DNA of 64,000 bases from G963674835 sp963674835 (GTDB taxonomy: Bacteria; Planctomycetota; Planctomycetia; Pirellulales; Thermoguttaceae), in assembly GCA_963674835.2 (NCBI GenBank), contig CAXXKC010000003.1, positions 496,001-560,000 on the forward strand, written 5' to 3'. How positions within the stretch are numbered: position 1 is the first letter of the stretch; each line of letters opens with the position of its first letter. The translations under genes and the position numbers were made by a program. This document shows, one piece after another, positions 45,733 to 55,364 of this stretch. The notes beneath the pieces are model-generated. The model made no database searches. It was not told the origin of the DNA and worked only from the letters and a program-made list of their open reading frames with translations.

Positions 45733-46536
45733 ATGGAGTGGCTTCCGCAATTCGACGCTGCGAAGGTTTTGTTGTTCACGCTCGTGCTCAGCCGCGTCAG
45801 CGGCATGATGGTCACCGCGCCGATTTTCAATTCGACCGACGCGCCGCCGCAGTTCCGCGCCTTACTGGCGGCTGCCATGGCGATGCTGATCACCCCCACG
45901 CAATGGAACGTTTCGGTTGCAGACCCAGGCACGATTCTCAACTACGCGGTACTCGTCGGCAGCGAGACATTCGTCGGGCTCTGCCTCGGGTTGGGTGTGA
46001 TGATTCTCTTCTCCGGTATGCAGATCGCCGGTGAGCTGATCGGGCGGACCGGCGGAATCATGATGGCCGATGTGTTCGACCCAACTTCCGGCGAAAGCGT
46101 GCCCTTGCTGTCGCGGCTCTTGCATCTGCTCACGCTGGCCGTTTTCGTCTGCATGGGCGGGCATCGCATCATCATGGCCGCGCTTCTCGACACGTTCCAG
46201 ACGATCCCGTTGGGAAGTTGCGCCATCCCGGTATCGATCGCCGACACCTTCGTCGCGCTGGTCACGCAGGCATGCGTCTTGGGCGTGCGTGCTGCCATGC
46301 CGGTCACGGCCGCTCTGCTTCTGTCCACACTGGTGTTGGCGCTGGTGAGTCGCACGCTGCCGCAACTGAACATCCTGGCATTGGGATTCAGCATGAATGC
46401 CATGCTCACTTTCGGCGTGCTCGCCCTCTCGCTGGGTGCCGCCGTCTGGTTGTTTCAGGATCAGTTGCTGGCCACGCTGGAATCGCTGCTCGAGGGGCTG
46501 CATACGCCGTTGCCGGCGCAATGGTTGTCTTCCTGA
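45733..46536 (+). CDS. fliR: Flagellar export gate protein FliR
   Basis: Export-gate membrane protein of 267 residues with about six helices. LVLSRVSGMMVTAPIFNSTDAPPQFRALLAAAMAMLITP opens as in the family, and RTLPQLNILALGFSMNAMLTFGVLALSLG near 208-236 is the conserved C-terminal part. GAGGAG lies about 12 bases upstream. It is followed by flhB after 45 bp. Confidence 0.94.
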   Translation: MEWLPQFDAAKVLLFTLVLSRVSGMMVTAPIFNSTDAPPQFRALLAAAMAMLITPTQWNVSVADPGTILNYAVLVGSETFVGLCLGLGVMILFSGMQIAGELIGRTGGIMMADVFDPTSGESVPLLSRLLHLLTLAVFVCMGGHRIIMAALLDTFQTIPLGSCAIPVSIADTFVALVTQACVLGVRAAMPVTAALLLSTLVLALVSRTLPQLNILALGFSMNAMLTFGVLALSLGAAVWLFQDQLLATLESLLEGLHTPLPAQWLSS

Positions 46537-46581
46537 TCGTGTAATTGACTTCGGCGCGGAACAACCTCGCCGGATCCCCGA

Positions 46582-47649
46582 ATGGCCGACTCCGACAACG
46601 AAAAAAACCAGGATCCAACCCCGCATCGCCGGCAAAAGGCCCGCGAGGAAGGCCAGGTCGTCAAGAGCCAGGACCTCGCGTCGGCCGTGCTGCTGTTGGC
46701 GGGAATGCTGGCCCTGGTTATGTCGGGCGGAGCACTCGTTGAGTTTCTCGGTCGCTACGCCCATCAGCACCTCGGCGGTCAGCCCTGGCTCCGCATCGAT
46801 CCCGAGATGGCGGCGCTCCACTGGAACCGCACGATGAGCGAGCTGGCCCGCTACTTCCTCCCCATCGTCGGCCTGCTCGTCCTGGCCGCCGTGGCCATCG
46901 ACGTCGCCCAGGTCGGCTTCCTCTTCCTGCCGCAGAAGCTCGCCTTCGATATCACTCGGCTGGACCCGCTCAAGGGTTTCGGCCGAATCTTCTCGATGTC
47001 CAACGGGGCGCGGCTGATCTTCGGGCTGTTCAAGATCGCCGTGATCTGCGCCGTCGCCTATTTCTCGCTTAGCAGCCACGTCGATACGATTCTCGGCCTG
47101 TCCGGTCTCTCGCTCTCCGAAAACGCCATGTATCTCGGCGAGATTCTCGTTTGGACCACGATCAAGATCGGCACGGCTCTTCTGGTGCTGGCCGTCCTCG
47201 ACTACGGATTCCAGCGATGGAAGCACGAGCAAGACCTCAAGATGACCACGCAGGAAGTGCGCGAAGAGATGAAAAATCTCGAAGGCGACCCGCAGATCGC
47301 CGCGCGCCGCCGCGTGGTACAGCGGCAACTCATCCTCAACCGCCTCTCCAGCGCCGTGCCGAAGGCCGACGTGGTCGTAACCAACCCCACGGAGCTGGCC
47401 ATCGCCATCCAGTACGATCCCAAGACGATGGCCGCGCCGATCGTCGTCGCCAAGGGTGCCGGAACTCTCGCCCAGCGAATCCGCAAACTCGCTCTGGAAC
47501 ATGGCATTCCGATCGTCGAACGGAAGCCGCTCGCCCAATCGCTCTACCGCGAGGTCGACGTAAACCATCCCATCCCGCACGAACGATACGCGGCCGTGGC
47601 CGAGGTGCTTGCGTACGTGTACCAACTCAAGGGCAAGCGTTTTGCGTAG
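46582..47649 (+). CDS. flhB: Flagellar export switch protein FlhB
   Basis: Substrate-specificity switch of the export gate; 355 residues. Four helices occupy about 30-210, and the cytoplasmic domain carries the autocleavage site N268-P269-T270-E271 in VVVTNPTELAIAIQYDP. The N-terminal KNQDPTPHRRQKAREEGQVVKSQDL and KGFGRIFS segments are typical. Glu rather than the usual His follows NPT; this still conserves the Asn-Pro bond. It is the last plus-strand gene before the sulfatase/sulfotransferase insertion. Confidence 0.95.
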   Translation: MADSDNEKNQDPTPHRRQKAREEGQVVKSQDLASAVLLLAGMLALVMSGGALVEFLGRYAHQHLGGQPWLRIDPEMAALHWNRTMSELARYFLPIVGLLVLAAVAIDVAQVGFLFLPQKLAFDITRLDPLKGFGRIFSMSNGARLIFGLFKIAVICAVAYFSLSSHVDTILGLSGLSLSENAMYLGEILVWTTIKIGTALLVLAVLDYGFQRWKHEQDLKMTTQEVREEMKNLEGDPQIAARRRVVQRQLILNRLSSAVPKADVVVTNPTELAIAIQYDPKTMAAPIVVAKGAGTLAQRIRKLALEHGIPIVERKPLAQSLYREVDVNHPIPHERYAAVAEVLAYVYQLKGKRFA

Positions 47650-47724
47650 CATGCCGTAGCACACGCCAGCCGGCCCTGCAGCAGAGCACCGCGCGACCTC
47701 AGCCGTCGCCGACGGCCAAAGAAC

Positions 47725-49239
47725 TCACGGTTCGTCGCTCGGTGTGCGCTTGCCCAAGGGCACGCTCTCGGCCACCGGGCTCGTCTCCAGCAACTTCTTC
47801 AGCTTGGAAATCACGGAGGCAAGCTTCGGAACGTTGGCCAGGTTCTTCGATTCCTGCGGGTCGGCCTGAAGATCGTACAGCTCCGTGCCGCGTCGGCCGA
47901 AGTCCCACTCCGTGTAGCACCAACGCTCCGTCCGTACCGACCGGCCGAGCCAGTCCTCGCGGGCCACGAGCGTAAACGCGGGCTTGTCCCACGCGGCCGT
48001 CGGATTGTCCAGCAGCGGAACGAGGCTCTTGCCCTCCAGACCCGGCGGCGGCGCCAGGCCGCAGAGCTCCGCCAGCGTCGGATAGATGTCCACGAATTCC
48101 ACGGTGCGCGCACACGCCTTGTCCGTCCCCGCGCGGCCCGGCGCGACAATCACCAGCGGCACTCGAGCCGATACGTCGAACAACGTGCCCTTGGCCCACA
48201 TCCCTTTCTCGCCAAGATGCCAGCCGTGGTCGCCCCACAGCACGATGACCGTATTCTCGCGCAGCCCGAGCCGTTCCAACGCATCGAGCACTTGGCCCAG
48301 TTTCTCGTCCATGAACGAGACACACGCGTAGTAGGCGGCGATCGCCTGCCGCGCCCGTTCCGGCGTCGGGCGTTCCTCATAGAACAAGTCAAGGTTGTAG
48401 CGCAGCGCGTAACGCGGCACCGAGTCGTCGGCCGTCGGTGTTCGCGCGAAGTCCTTCGGCAGCGGCATCTTCTCCGGCCGGTAGAGGTCGAAGAACCGCT
48501 GGGGAGCCACCAGCGGCACGTGCGGCTTGTAGAAACCCACGCCCAAGAAGAACGGTTTCCCCGAGGGCGCCCACCGCTCCAGCGTCTCCACCGCTTCGTC
48601 GGCCGTCTTCACATCGGCAGTCCACTGGTAGTTTCTGGCGTTTGCCCGGGCGCGTTGCTCCTCAATGTTAGGCACAGGGCCGAACACGTTCGCAGAAGTG
48701 CGCAGGCTGGTAACCCACCGGGTCGGCGGCGGTGCAAGCGTACGGTAGGGCTCCCATCGCGTCAGATCGCCCAGCATTTCGCGATGCCGCTGTTGTTCCT
48801 TCACGACGGCCTCCTCGCCGTCAGCCCAAGCGGCCGGTTCGGGATAGTGAAAGATCTTGCCAAACAGCCCAACGTCGTAGCCGCTCTGGCGGAAATACTG
48901 CGGCAGTGTGACCCAATCGCGTGCCAGCAGCGCGGGCTGCGCAAAATCGATGGTCTCCGTAGTCGTCGGATAGCGCCCCAAGAGCAGCGAAACACGCGTC
49001 GGATTGCACAGCGGAAACTGGCAATAGGCCCGTTCGAAGCGAATGCCGCTTTGGGCAAGCCGATCCAGGTTGGGTGTCTTGGCCACCGGATCGCCGTAAC
49101 AACCGATGCGACAATTCAAGTCGTCCACCGCGATGAACAGCACATTGGGTCGGCGAGCCGTTTCCGCGGCCTGCGCCAGTGTGCAAACGCCAACACTCGC
49201 CAATAGCGCGACGGAACAAAGAGTGGGCAGATATCTCAT
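47725..49239 (-). CDS. Secreted sulfatase, iduronate-2-sulfatase-like
   Basis: Hydrolyses sulfate esters, probably in the periplasm or outside the cell; 504 residues with a signal peptide (about 1-24). The active-site motif is CNPTR at 78-82, where Cys78 is converted to formylglycine. Asp39-Asp40 in AVDDLNCRIGCYGD and DHGWHLGEKGMWAKGTLFD provide metal and substrate contacts. The whole pattern resembles iduronate-2-sulfatase-type family S1 enzymes, abundant in planctomycetes. The gene lies on the opposite strand to the flagellar genes, between flhB and flhA. The natural polysaccharide substrate is unknown. Confidence 0.92.
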   Translation of the reverse strand: MRYLPTLCSVALLASVGVCTLAQAAETARRPNVLFIAVDDLNCRIGCYGDPVAKTPNLDRLAQSGIRFERAYCQFPLCNPTRVSLLLGRYPTTTETIDFAQPALLARDWVTLPQYFRQSGYDVGLFGKIFHYPEPAAWADGEEAVVKEQQRHREMLGDLTRWEPYRTLAPPPTRWVTSLRTSANVFGPVPNIEEQRARANARNYQWTADVKTADEAVETLERWAPSGKPFFLGVGFYKPHVPLVAPQRFFDLYRPEKMPLPKDFARTPTADDSVPRYALRYNLDLFYEERPTPERARQAIAAYYACVSFMDEKLGQVLDALERLGLRENTVIVLWGDHGWHLGEKGMWAKGTLFDVSARVPLVIVAPGRAGTDKACARTVEFVDIYPTLAELCGLAPPPGLEGKSLVPLLDNPTAAWDKPAFTLVAREDWLGRSVRTERWCYTEWDFGRRGTELYDLQADPQESKNLANVPKLASVISKLKKLLETSPVAESVPLGKRTPSDEP

Positions 49240-49431
49240 GGAAGGTACCTATGCTGTCGGGAGTGTCATCGCGATGCCTCGGCATTCTCAGCGCCGACTC
49301 ACCAGAAGCGCCCTCACCGAACACCCCACATTCTAGCAGCATGCCGGTTGCATGCCAGCAACGTGCAGGAAGGCCGGCAGACCGTGCCGGCAACCGAACG
49401 AAAGGGCAGGGGGGCGCCCCCGAAGCGAGCC

Positions 49432-50592
49432 CTACACTTCCGCCGCCGAATCGGAGTAACCGTACTTCTCGATGAACGGTCCCCAGTGCCGGGCGATCTC
49501 GTTGCGGATCTCCGGGGCGATCTGGTAGCGATTCGTCTTGTAACCCTTCTGGCCGCCCAGAAACGTCTTCACCGCCGGCAACACGTCCTCGAAGCCGCCA
49601 AGCTCCAATTCCTCGTACAGGCGCTGCAACTGGCCGACCGGATCGGCCACCAGATCCTCATAGCTCACTTCCGCCAATTGCGTCGGGCCGAGCAACTGGC
49701 GATTCCGCTCGAACGACTCGTACATCCGCGTGAACGCGTCGAAGACCTGGTCCTCCAGCCCCTCGCAGGTGGGCACTTGCAGTCCTTCGTCTCGATAGAG
49801 CCGCTTCCACAAATTCATCGTCGAGGGGAACACGACGTACGGATCTCGGTAGATGTGGATGAACTTCGCCTGCGGAAACAGCTCCAACAGAACGGGAAGC
49901 CTCGCCAAATGGGGCGGCGACTTCAGCACGATCCGCTTGCCGGAGTTCTCCAGCGTCAAACACTGCAGCAGCCACACGAACGCCCGCTTCCAACGCGCCA
50001 AATCCTTCGGCGGCACGTCGTCCAATGTCAGATACTCCGGGTACTGCGGCGGCTCGTTGGGAAAGATCTCCGTCAGATACGGCGACGGAATTCCCATATT
50101 ACACAGGGCGAACTCGTCCTCCTGAGGACGATCCAGGCCGACGGCCATGTTGTCCATGGGGCGCCGCTTCGGCATCAGGAAACCCATCAACCGCGGCAAG
50201 ATCCACCGCGTCAGCAGGAAGTGGTTCGGGCAGAAGCACGTGAACGTATCGGCAAAGGCGTGGCGGGCGTCGAGGACCAGGAACTCGTGCAGCAGGGTCG
50301 TGCCGGACCGCCAATGGCCCACGATGAAGATCGGCGGCCTGTCGATCTTCGTTCGTGCGATCTTCCGGCCCAGCACGAGCGATTGAATGGCCGCCAGACA
50401 CGAGTTGATTCCGCCGATCAGAACGAGAATCACTGCCATCGTGATCCGAGAAGGACAAACGCGGAATCGGTTCCGCGCCAGGATGCACAGCCAGCTCCAG
50501 AGCCGTATCCCCGACCAGAATCGCGGAATCCAGAAACGATCCTTGTACCCGCCCGATTCAGCTTTCACTCGTGGTGTGCCGCTCGCTTCCAT
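49432..50592 (-). CDS. Membrane-anchored sulfotransferase
   Basis: Transfers sulfate from PAPS; 386 residues. A hydrophobic segment (about 51-72) probably anchors it in the membrane. The 5'-phosphosulfate loop reads IFIVGHWRSGTTLLHEFL near 88-105; KFIHIYRDPYVVFPSTM is the 3'-phosphate site, and YEDLVADPVGQLQRLYEEL the downstream conserved helix. The ATG at 50590-50592 has AAGGG upstream and begins the conserved part. It is about 190 bp upstream of the sulfatase gene on the same strand, giving a sulfation and desulfation pair. It interrupts the flagellar cluster. Confidence 0.88.
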   Translation of the reverse strand: MEASGTPRVKAESGGYKDRFWIPRFWSGIRLWSWLCILARNRFRVCPSRITMAVILVLIGGINSCLAAIQSLVLGRKIARTKIDRPPIFIVGHWRSGTTLLHEFLVLDARHAFADTFTCFCPNHFLLTRWILPRLMGFLMPKRRPMDNMAVGLDRPQEDEFALCNMGIPSPYLTEIFPNEPPQYPEYLTLDDVPPKDLARWKRAFVWLLQCLTLENSGKRIVLKSPPHLARLPVLLELFPQAKFIHIYRDPYVVFPSTMNLWKRLYRDEGLQVPTCEGLEDQVFDAFTRMYESFERNRQLLGPTQLAEVSYEDLVADPVGQLQRLYEELELGGFEDVLPAVKTFLGGQKGYKTNRYQIAPEIRNEIARHWGPFIEKYGYSDSAAEV

Positions 50593-50887
50593 GACCCTTG
50601 ACTCCCACAACAGACCGAACACCGGCAGTCGCCTCGGCCGGCGCCGTCCTAGCGCAAGCTCCAGCAGACACCCGCTTGAGGGGACACACTTCGCCGGTGC
50701 CCCAGAAACCCCTAATCGTAGCAGGTAAGTGGGGCAATGCCTAGGGGTTATATCGGAATGGGTAAGGCGGCGTCTGTGGTCCGATTCAAACCGACCTGGA
50801 CAGTTTCCACGCGATTGATTACCTTCCCCCGCCTTCATTTTCGGGGGTAACTCGTCGTTTTGTTCGTCTGTCCGTCCGGAGAACTGG
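50593..50887. other. Divergent gap before flhA, 295 bp
   Basis: Lies between the minus-strand sulfotransferase and plus-strand flhA, so it should hold both promoters. An inverted repeat with 8-bp arms (50707-50749) is the main visible structure. No ORF of interest. Confidence 0.5.
50707..50749. promoter_or_regulatory. Inverted repeat between sulfotransferase and flhA
   Basis: AACCCCTA (50707-50714) and TAGGGGTT (50742-50749) are perfect inverted arms 27 bp apart in the divergent promoter region, 138 bp before the flhA start. It may be a regulator site; there is no family match and chance is possible. Confidence 0.3.
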
Positions 50888-52981
50888 ATGGCTTCCGGTG
50901 CGTTGTCGCGTGCCAGCGCGGTCTTGCCGCGCGCACGTTTGCAGGATCTGATTTTGCCCGTCGGGATCATCGCCAGCGTCCTGGTGATTCTCGTCCCGTT
51001 GCCGTCTGCGCTGATGGACCTCCTGCTGTCGGGCAACATCACGATCGCCGTGATTATGCTCCTGACAACCATCTACGTGCGAACGCCGTTGGAGTTCAGC
51101 GTCTTCCCGTCGCTGCTGCTCGCCACGACCCTCATGCGTCTGGTGCTCAATGTGGCCACCACCCGCCTCATCCTAACCAACGCCGCCACCAGCGGCATGA
51201 TGGCGGCCGGCGGGGTGATCCGCGCGTTCGGCGAGTTCGTCGCCGGCGACAGCATCGTCGTCGGGCTCATCATCTTCATCATCATCGTCGTCATTCAGTT
51301 CGTCGTCATCACCAAGGGTGCCACTCGCATCAGCGAAGTGGCGGCCCGCTTCGCCTTGGACGGAATGCCCGGTCGCCAGATGGCTATCGACGCCGACCTC
51401 AATGCCGGCATCATCGACGAGCGCGAGGCCCAGCGACGTCGCCGCGAAATCACCGAACAGGCCGACTTCTTCGGGTCTATGGACGGTGCCAGCAAGTTCG
51501 TCCGTGGCGATGTCATTGCCGGCATCGTTATCACGTTGATCAACATCATCGGTGGACTGTTCATCGGCGTGGTCCAGTCGGGCATGCAACTGAGCGAGGC
51601 CGCCTCCGTCTTCACGCGATTGACGATCGGCGATGGCCTCGTGAGCCAAGTGCCCGCCTTCCTGATCTCTTTGGCCGCCGGTCTGCTCGTCACCCGCAGC
51701 AGCAACGAATCGGACCTACCCCGAGAGTTCTTGAGCCAGCTCTTCTCGCGTCCCGAAACGCTGATCGTGGCCGGCGGATTTCTCGGCATCCTGATCTTCA
51801 CGAATCTACCCGCGATTCCGCTCGTTCTGATCGCCGCCGGATGCCTCGGAGCCGCCCTGACGATGACGCGAAAGACGGTCCGCGCCAAGGCCGCAGCCGA
51901 TGCCAAGCAGCTCGCCGAAAAGACGAAGCCGCAGGAAGAACGCGTCGAGGACTACCTCGTCGTCGATCCCATGGAGGTCGAAATCGGTGTCGCACTGATC
52001 CGCCTGGCCGACCCCAAACGCGGTGGCGATCTGCTGGATCGCATCCATCGCATCCGCCAAAACGTCGCGGCCGAGATCGGTATCATCCTCCCCAAGGTCC
52101 GTATTCGCGACAGCTTCCAACTGGAACAGAACCAATATCGAGTGAAGATCGCAGGCACCCCCGTCGCCACGGGCATCGTCTACCCCAACATGTTGCTGGC
52201 CATCGATTCGGGCATGACGACCGGCAAAGTCAAAGGTACGGCAACCCAGGAACCGGCCTTCGGTACACCCGCATTGTGGATCGAGCCCGGCAACCGGGAC
52301 CAGGCCGAAATGCACGGCTACACGGTGGCCGAGCCGGGCGCCGTCATCGCCACGCATCTGACCGAGATCGTCCGCAAGCATGCCGACGAAATCCTCACTC
52401 GCGACGCCACCAAACATCTCATCGACGAGCTCAAGCAAACGTCGCCCGCCGTCGTCGACGAGTTGATCCCCGGGCAGATGAAGCTCGCCGAGGTTCAACA
52501 GATTCTTCAGATGCTGCTCCGCGAGCAGGTCCCCATCCGCCAGTTGGGCACTATCCTGGAGACGCTGGGCGATTACGCCTCGCGGCTGAAGGACCCGATC
52601 GTGCTCACCGAGTTGGTCCGCGCGCGGCTGGCCCGGGCGATCTGCTCCAAATACCGCGACCGCGAGGGTCACCTCTTCGTCGCCACGCTCGATCCGGCCA
52701 TGGAAGATCGCATCCGCGCCGGCTTCGAGCACAACGAGCGCGGGTTGTTCATTCGCATGTCGCCCCAGGCCGTCGAAAAGACGTGCCGCTCGATCGCCAC
52801 TGAAATCGAAAAACTCATCCACGGCGGCCGGCCGCCCATCTTGTTGGTCAGCCCGCAGATTCGCGCCGCACTCCGCGAGATGACACAGCCGCATCTGCCG
52901 AACCTGGTCGTCCTCAGCTACAACGAAATCACTCGCGACACACGCATTGAATCCGTCGCCATGGCGGCGGAACCCCGGTAA
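50888..52981 (+). CDS. flhA: Flagellar export gate protein FlhA
   Basis: Largest export-gate component, 697 residues. About eight helices fill residues 20-330, and the FHIPEP signature region reads RISEVAARFALDGMPGRQMAIDADLNAGIIDE. The cytoplasmic half (about 345-697) starts with DPMEVEIGVALIRLADPKRGGDLLDRIHRIR and docks export chaperones. CGGAG lies upstream of the ATG. It restarts the flagellar cluster after the sulfatase/sulfotransferase insertion. Confidence 0.96.
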   Translation: MASGALSRASAVLPRARLQDLILPVGIIASVLVILVPLPSALMDLLLSGNITIAVIMLLTTIYVRTPLEFSVFPSLLLATTLMRLVLNVATTRLILTNAATSGMMAAGGVIRAFGEFVAGDSIVVGLIIFIIIVVIQFVVITKGATRISEVAARFALDGMPGRQMAIDADLNAGIIDEREAQRRRREITEQADFFGSMDGASKFVRGDVIAGIVITLINIIGGLFIGVVQSGMQLSEAASVFTRLTIGDGLVSQVPAFLISLAAGLLVTRSSNESDLPREFLSQLFSRPETLIVAGGFLGILIFTNLPAIPLVLIAAGCLGAALTMTRKTVRAKAAADAKQLAEKTKPQEERVEDYLVVDPMEVEIGVALIRLADPKRGGDLLDRIHRIRQNVAAEIGIILPKVRIRDSFQLEQNQYRVKIAGTPVATGIVYPNMLLAIDSGMTTGKVKGTATQEPAFGTPALWIEPGNRDQAEMHGYTVAEPGAVIATHLTEIVRKHADEILTRDATKHLIDELKQTSPAVVDELIPGQMKLAEVQQILQMLLREQVPIRQLGTILETLGDYASRLKDPIVLTELVRARLARAICSKYRDREGHLFVATLDPAMEDRIRAGFEHNERGLFIRMSPQAVEKTCRSIATEIEKLIHGGRPPILLVSPQIRAALREMTQPHLPNLVVLSYNEITRDTRIESVAMAAEPR

Positions 52982-53080
52982 CATGATCGCCGAACCTCAC
53001 AACCCATTGATGCTTGATCGCCGAATGTTGCGTTCACACCTCGACCCGCCCAGCCGCAAACGCTGCTTGTAGGAGCAACC

Positions 53081-54277
53081 ATGGACATTCGAACGTTTCG
53101 TGCAACGACCATGCAGGAAGCCCTGGCCATGGTACGCCGCGAGCTGGGCCCCGCCGCCGCCGTGCTACATACGCGCGAAGTGCGTACGGCGCGGCTCTTC
53201 GGTCTCATCCGCGGCGGGCCGGAGATCGAAGTCACCGCCTCGTCCGAAGTGAACGTCCCCAGCCGGCTGCCTCGCAAGATCTCCCAGCATCCGCCAGTCG
53301 AACACCCCTCAGGGCTCCGGCAACCGCCTCGGCCGCCCGTCGAGGCACCACGTCCGGCCCCAACGTTCACCCAGCCAATGGCTGCCTTCCCCGACGGAGT
53401 CAAGGGCCAGTTGTCCGACCTGCAATCGATGCTCGCCGAGCTCTGCCAGCGTTCGCGAGGCGCCCGGCACGATTTGCCCCAAACACTCTTCCAACTATTC
53501 ACCCAACTCATCGACGCCGACTTGGGCGAAGACCTGGCCAAAGAGCTGGTCGAACGCGTCCGTAGCGAGGCGTCCGGGGCGGAGTTGAACGATCCGCTGC
53601 TGACCAAGGCTCGCGTCGCGCGCATGATCGAATCCGAAATTCGCGTTGCCGGCCCCATCGCGGTTCAGCCGGGCCAGCGGCGAATCGTCGCACTGGTCGG
53701 GCCGACCGGCGTCGGCAAGACGACCACGATCGCCAAGCTGGCCGCCAACTATCGCCTGAAGGAGAAACGCCGCGTCGGCCTGATCACCGTCGATACCTAT
53801 CGCATCGCCGCGGTCGAACAGTTGCGAACCTACGCCGAAATCATCGATCTGCCCATGCAAGTCGTATCCACTCCCCGCGAGATGCGCGAGGCTGTGCGGC
53901 GGCTCGAGGGGCTCGACCTGGTCCTCATGGACACCGCCGGCCGAAGTCCTCGCGACGACATCAAAATCCGCGAACTGAAGGCCTTCCTCACGGAAGCCGG
54001 CGCCGACGAGGTGCATCTCGTCCTCAGCAGCGTGGCCGGCACACGCGTGCTCCAGCAGACGGCCGAACGCTTCCAATCGGTCGGTACCACAACGCTCATC
54101 CTCACCAAGCTCGACGAAGCCTGCGGCCTAGGCAACCTTATTCCCTTGCTGCGAAGCAGCGGGCTGCCGCTGAGCTACCTGACCAACGGCCAAAACGTGC
54201 CCGACGACATCGAAACGGCCGCGCCGCGCCGCGCCGCACGGCTCATCCTCGGAATGGACACCGTTTACGACAACTAA
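53081..54277 (+). CDS. flhF: Flagellar placement GTPase FlhF
   Basis: SRP-type GTPase that sets flagellum position at the membrane; 398 residues. The N-terminal part is basic and starts MDIRTFRATTMQEALAMVRRELGP. The G domain has GPTGVGKTTTIAKLAANY near 207-224, ITVDTYRIAAVEQLRTYAEI, DTAGRSPRD and TKLDEACGLGNLIPLL. GGAG precedes the ATG. It is followed after 10 bp by the MinD-like flhG, its usual regulatory partner. Confidence 0.95.
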   Translation: MDIRTFRATTMQEALAMVRRELGPAAAVLHTREVRTARLFGLIRGGPEIEVTASSEVNVPSRLPRKISQHPPVEHPSGLRQPPRPPVEAPRPAPTFTQPMAAFPDGVKGQLSDLQSMLAELCQRSRGARHDLPQTLFQLFTQLIDADLGEDLAKELVERVRSEASGAELNDPLLTKARVARMIESEIRVAGPIAVQPGQRRIVALVGPTGVGKTTTIAKLAANYRLKEKRRVGLITVDTYRIAAVEQLRTYAEIIDLPMQVVSTPREMREAVRRLEGLDLVLMDTAGRSPRDDIKIRELKAFLTEAGADEVHLVLSSVAGTRVLQQTAERFQSVGTTTLILTKLDEACGLGNLIPLLRSSGLPLSYLTNGQNVPDDIETAAPRRAARLILGMDTVYDN

Positions 54278-54287
54278 CCGGGCGAAC

Positions 54288-55148
54288 ATGGACGACCAGG
54301 CCAACGATCTTCGACGCCTCGCCCAGCAGGGCATCCCGGCCCATACTGCCGGCGGACCGCGTCCCAGGATCGTTCTCATCACGAGCGGCAAAGGTGGAGT
54401 GGGCACAACCACCCTGGCCATCGCCGTCGCTGCCGTTGCCGCCCGGCGCGGCCGCCGCATCGTGCTCGTCGACGCCAATCCACACGGCGGCGACGTGGCG
54501 CTGCTCTGCCGGCTCACCGAACAATGGACGCTGGCCGACCTCCTCCTGGACCACTGCACACTCGACGAGGCCCTGGAATCCGGACCGGCCGGCATGCGCG
54601 TTCTCCCCGGTGTCTGGGGGCAAGACGCGCTGAAGACCTACTCGGCCGGCGCCCAACAGCGCCTCCTCGAACAATTGCACGCCCTCGGTGGCGAGGCCGA
54701 CTACATCGTGATCGACGCAGGCTGCGGCTCGGGACACGTGCTTCGCCGTTTCTGGCAGGCCGCCGATGCGGTCGTCGCCGTGACGACCCCCCAGATCACG
54801 TCGGTCATGGATACCTACGCTTCCATCAAGCTGCTGGCCACGGGCGACCGGTTCGATTCCGTGCTGCTCGTGGTCAATCGGGCACCCAGCGGCGAGGCCG
54901 CGCAGGAGGTCTACCGGCGGCTGAGCCGCGCATGTCGTGGATTTCTCGAGCTAGAGCTGCCATTCGCCGGACACATCCGACACGCGGCCGCCTTGGCCGA
55001 ACAGATACCGGATCCAATGGCCCTTCTGGATGGCGACAGTTGCCAAGACTTGGCTTTGGCAACCGACGTCATCCTGGCAACGGCGGACCGCAATCCACCC
55101 CTTGTAGAGGAACATCGACCGCCTCCGGCCCTCTGCGCGACAGCGTAA
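54288..55148 (+). CDS. flhG: FlhG/MinD-like ATPase with altered P-loop
   Basis: MinD/ParA-family protein of 286 residues that normally limits flagellum number by acting on FlhF. The P-loop reads GKGGVGTTT at 34-42: the signature Lys35 is present but the Walker A lysine is Thr40. VLVDANPHGGDVALL and YIVIDAGCGSG are the switch regions. The same loss of Lys occurs in CpaE/TadZ-type proteins, so dimerisation and ATP use may differ from MinD. The position directly after flhF supports the FlhG call. A 216-bp gap follows before the small membrane protein gene. Confidence 0.88.
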   Translation: MDDQANDLRRLAQQGIPAHTAGGPRPRIVLITSGKGGVGTTTLAIAVAAVAARRGRRIVLVDANPHGGDVALLCRLTEQWTLADLLLDHCTLDEALESGPAGMRVLPGVWGQDALKTYSAGAQQRLLEQLHALGGEADYIVIDAGCGSGHVLRRFWQAADAVVAVTTPQITSVMDTYASIKLLATGDRFDSVLLVVNRAPSGEAAQEVYRRLSRACRGFLELELPFAGHIRHAAALAEQIPDPMALLDGDSCQDLALATDVILATADRNPPLVEEHRPPPALCATA

Positions 55149-55364
55149 ACGGCGGAGCGGTCAAACGGTCGGGAATCGGAACTGGGAAAAGCGGGAAACT
55201 AGGTCGGCGGACCTCCTCCGGCCTGCAAACAAAACGGGCGTAGAACACAGAAACATTCAACCGGCGGCTGCCAGATGCCGATACGAGAGAACACTCTCGG
55301 CAGCAAAACAGCCGTCAAACTGTAATGATTACGGGGAGTTTGATGGCGGTCCCAGGAAATCCTC

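Noticed and set aside
45862..47664. Open frame of 600 codons antisense to fliR and flhB
   Set aside because: It spans two clear flagellar genes and looks like His/Asp/Gln-rich shadow sequence.
55272..55290. GCCGATAC resembling the -10 of a sigma-28 promoter
   Set aside because: No TAAA-type -35 element at the required distance.
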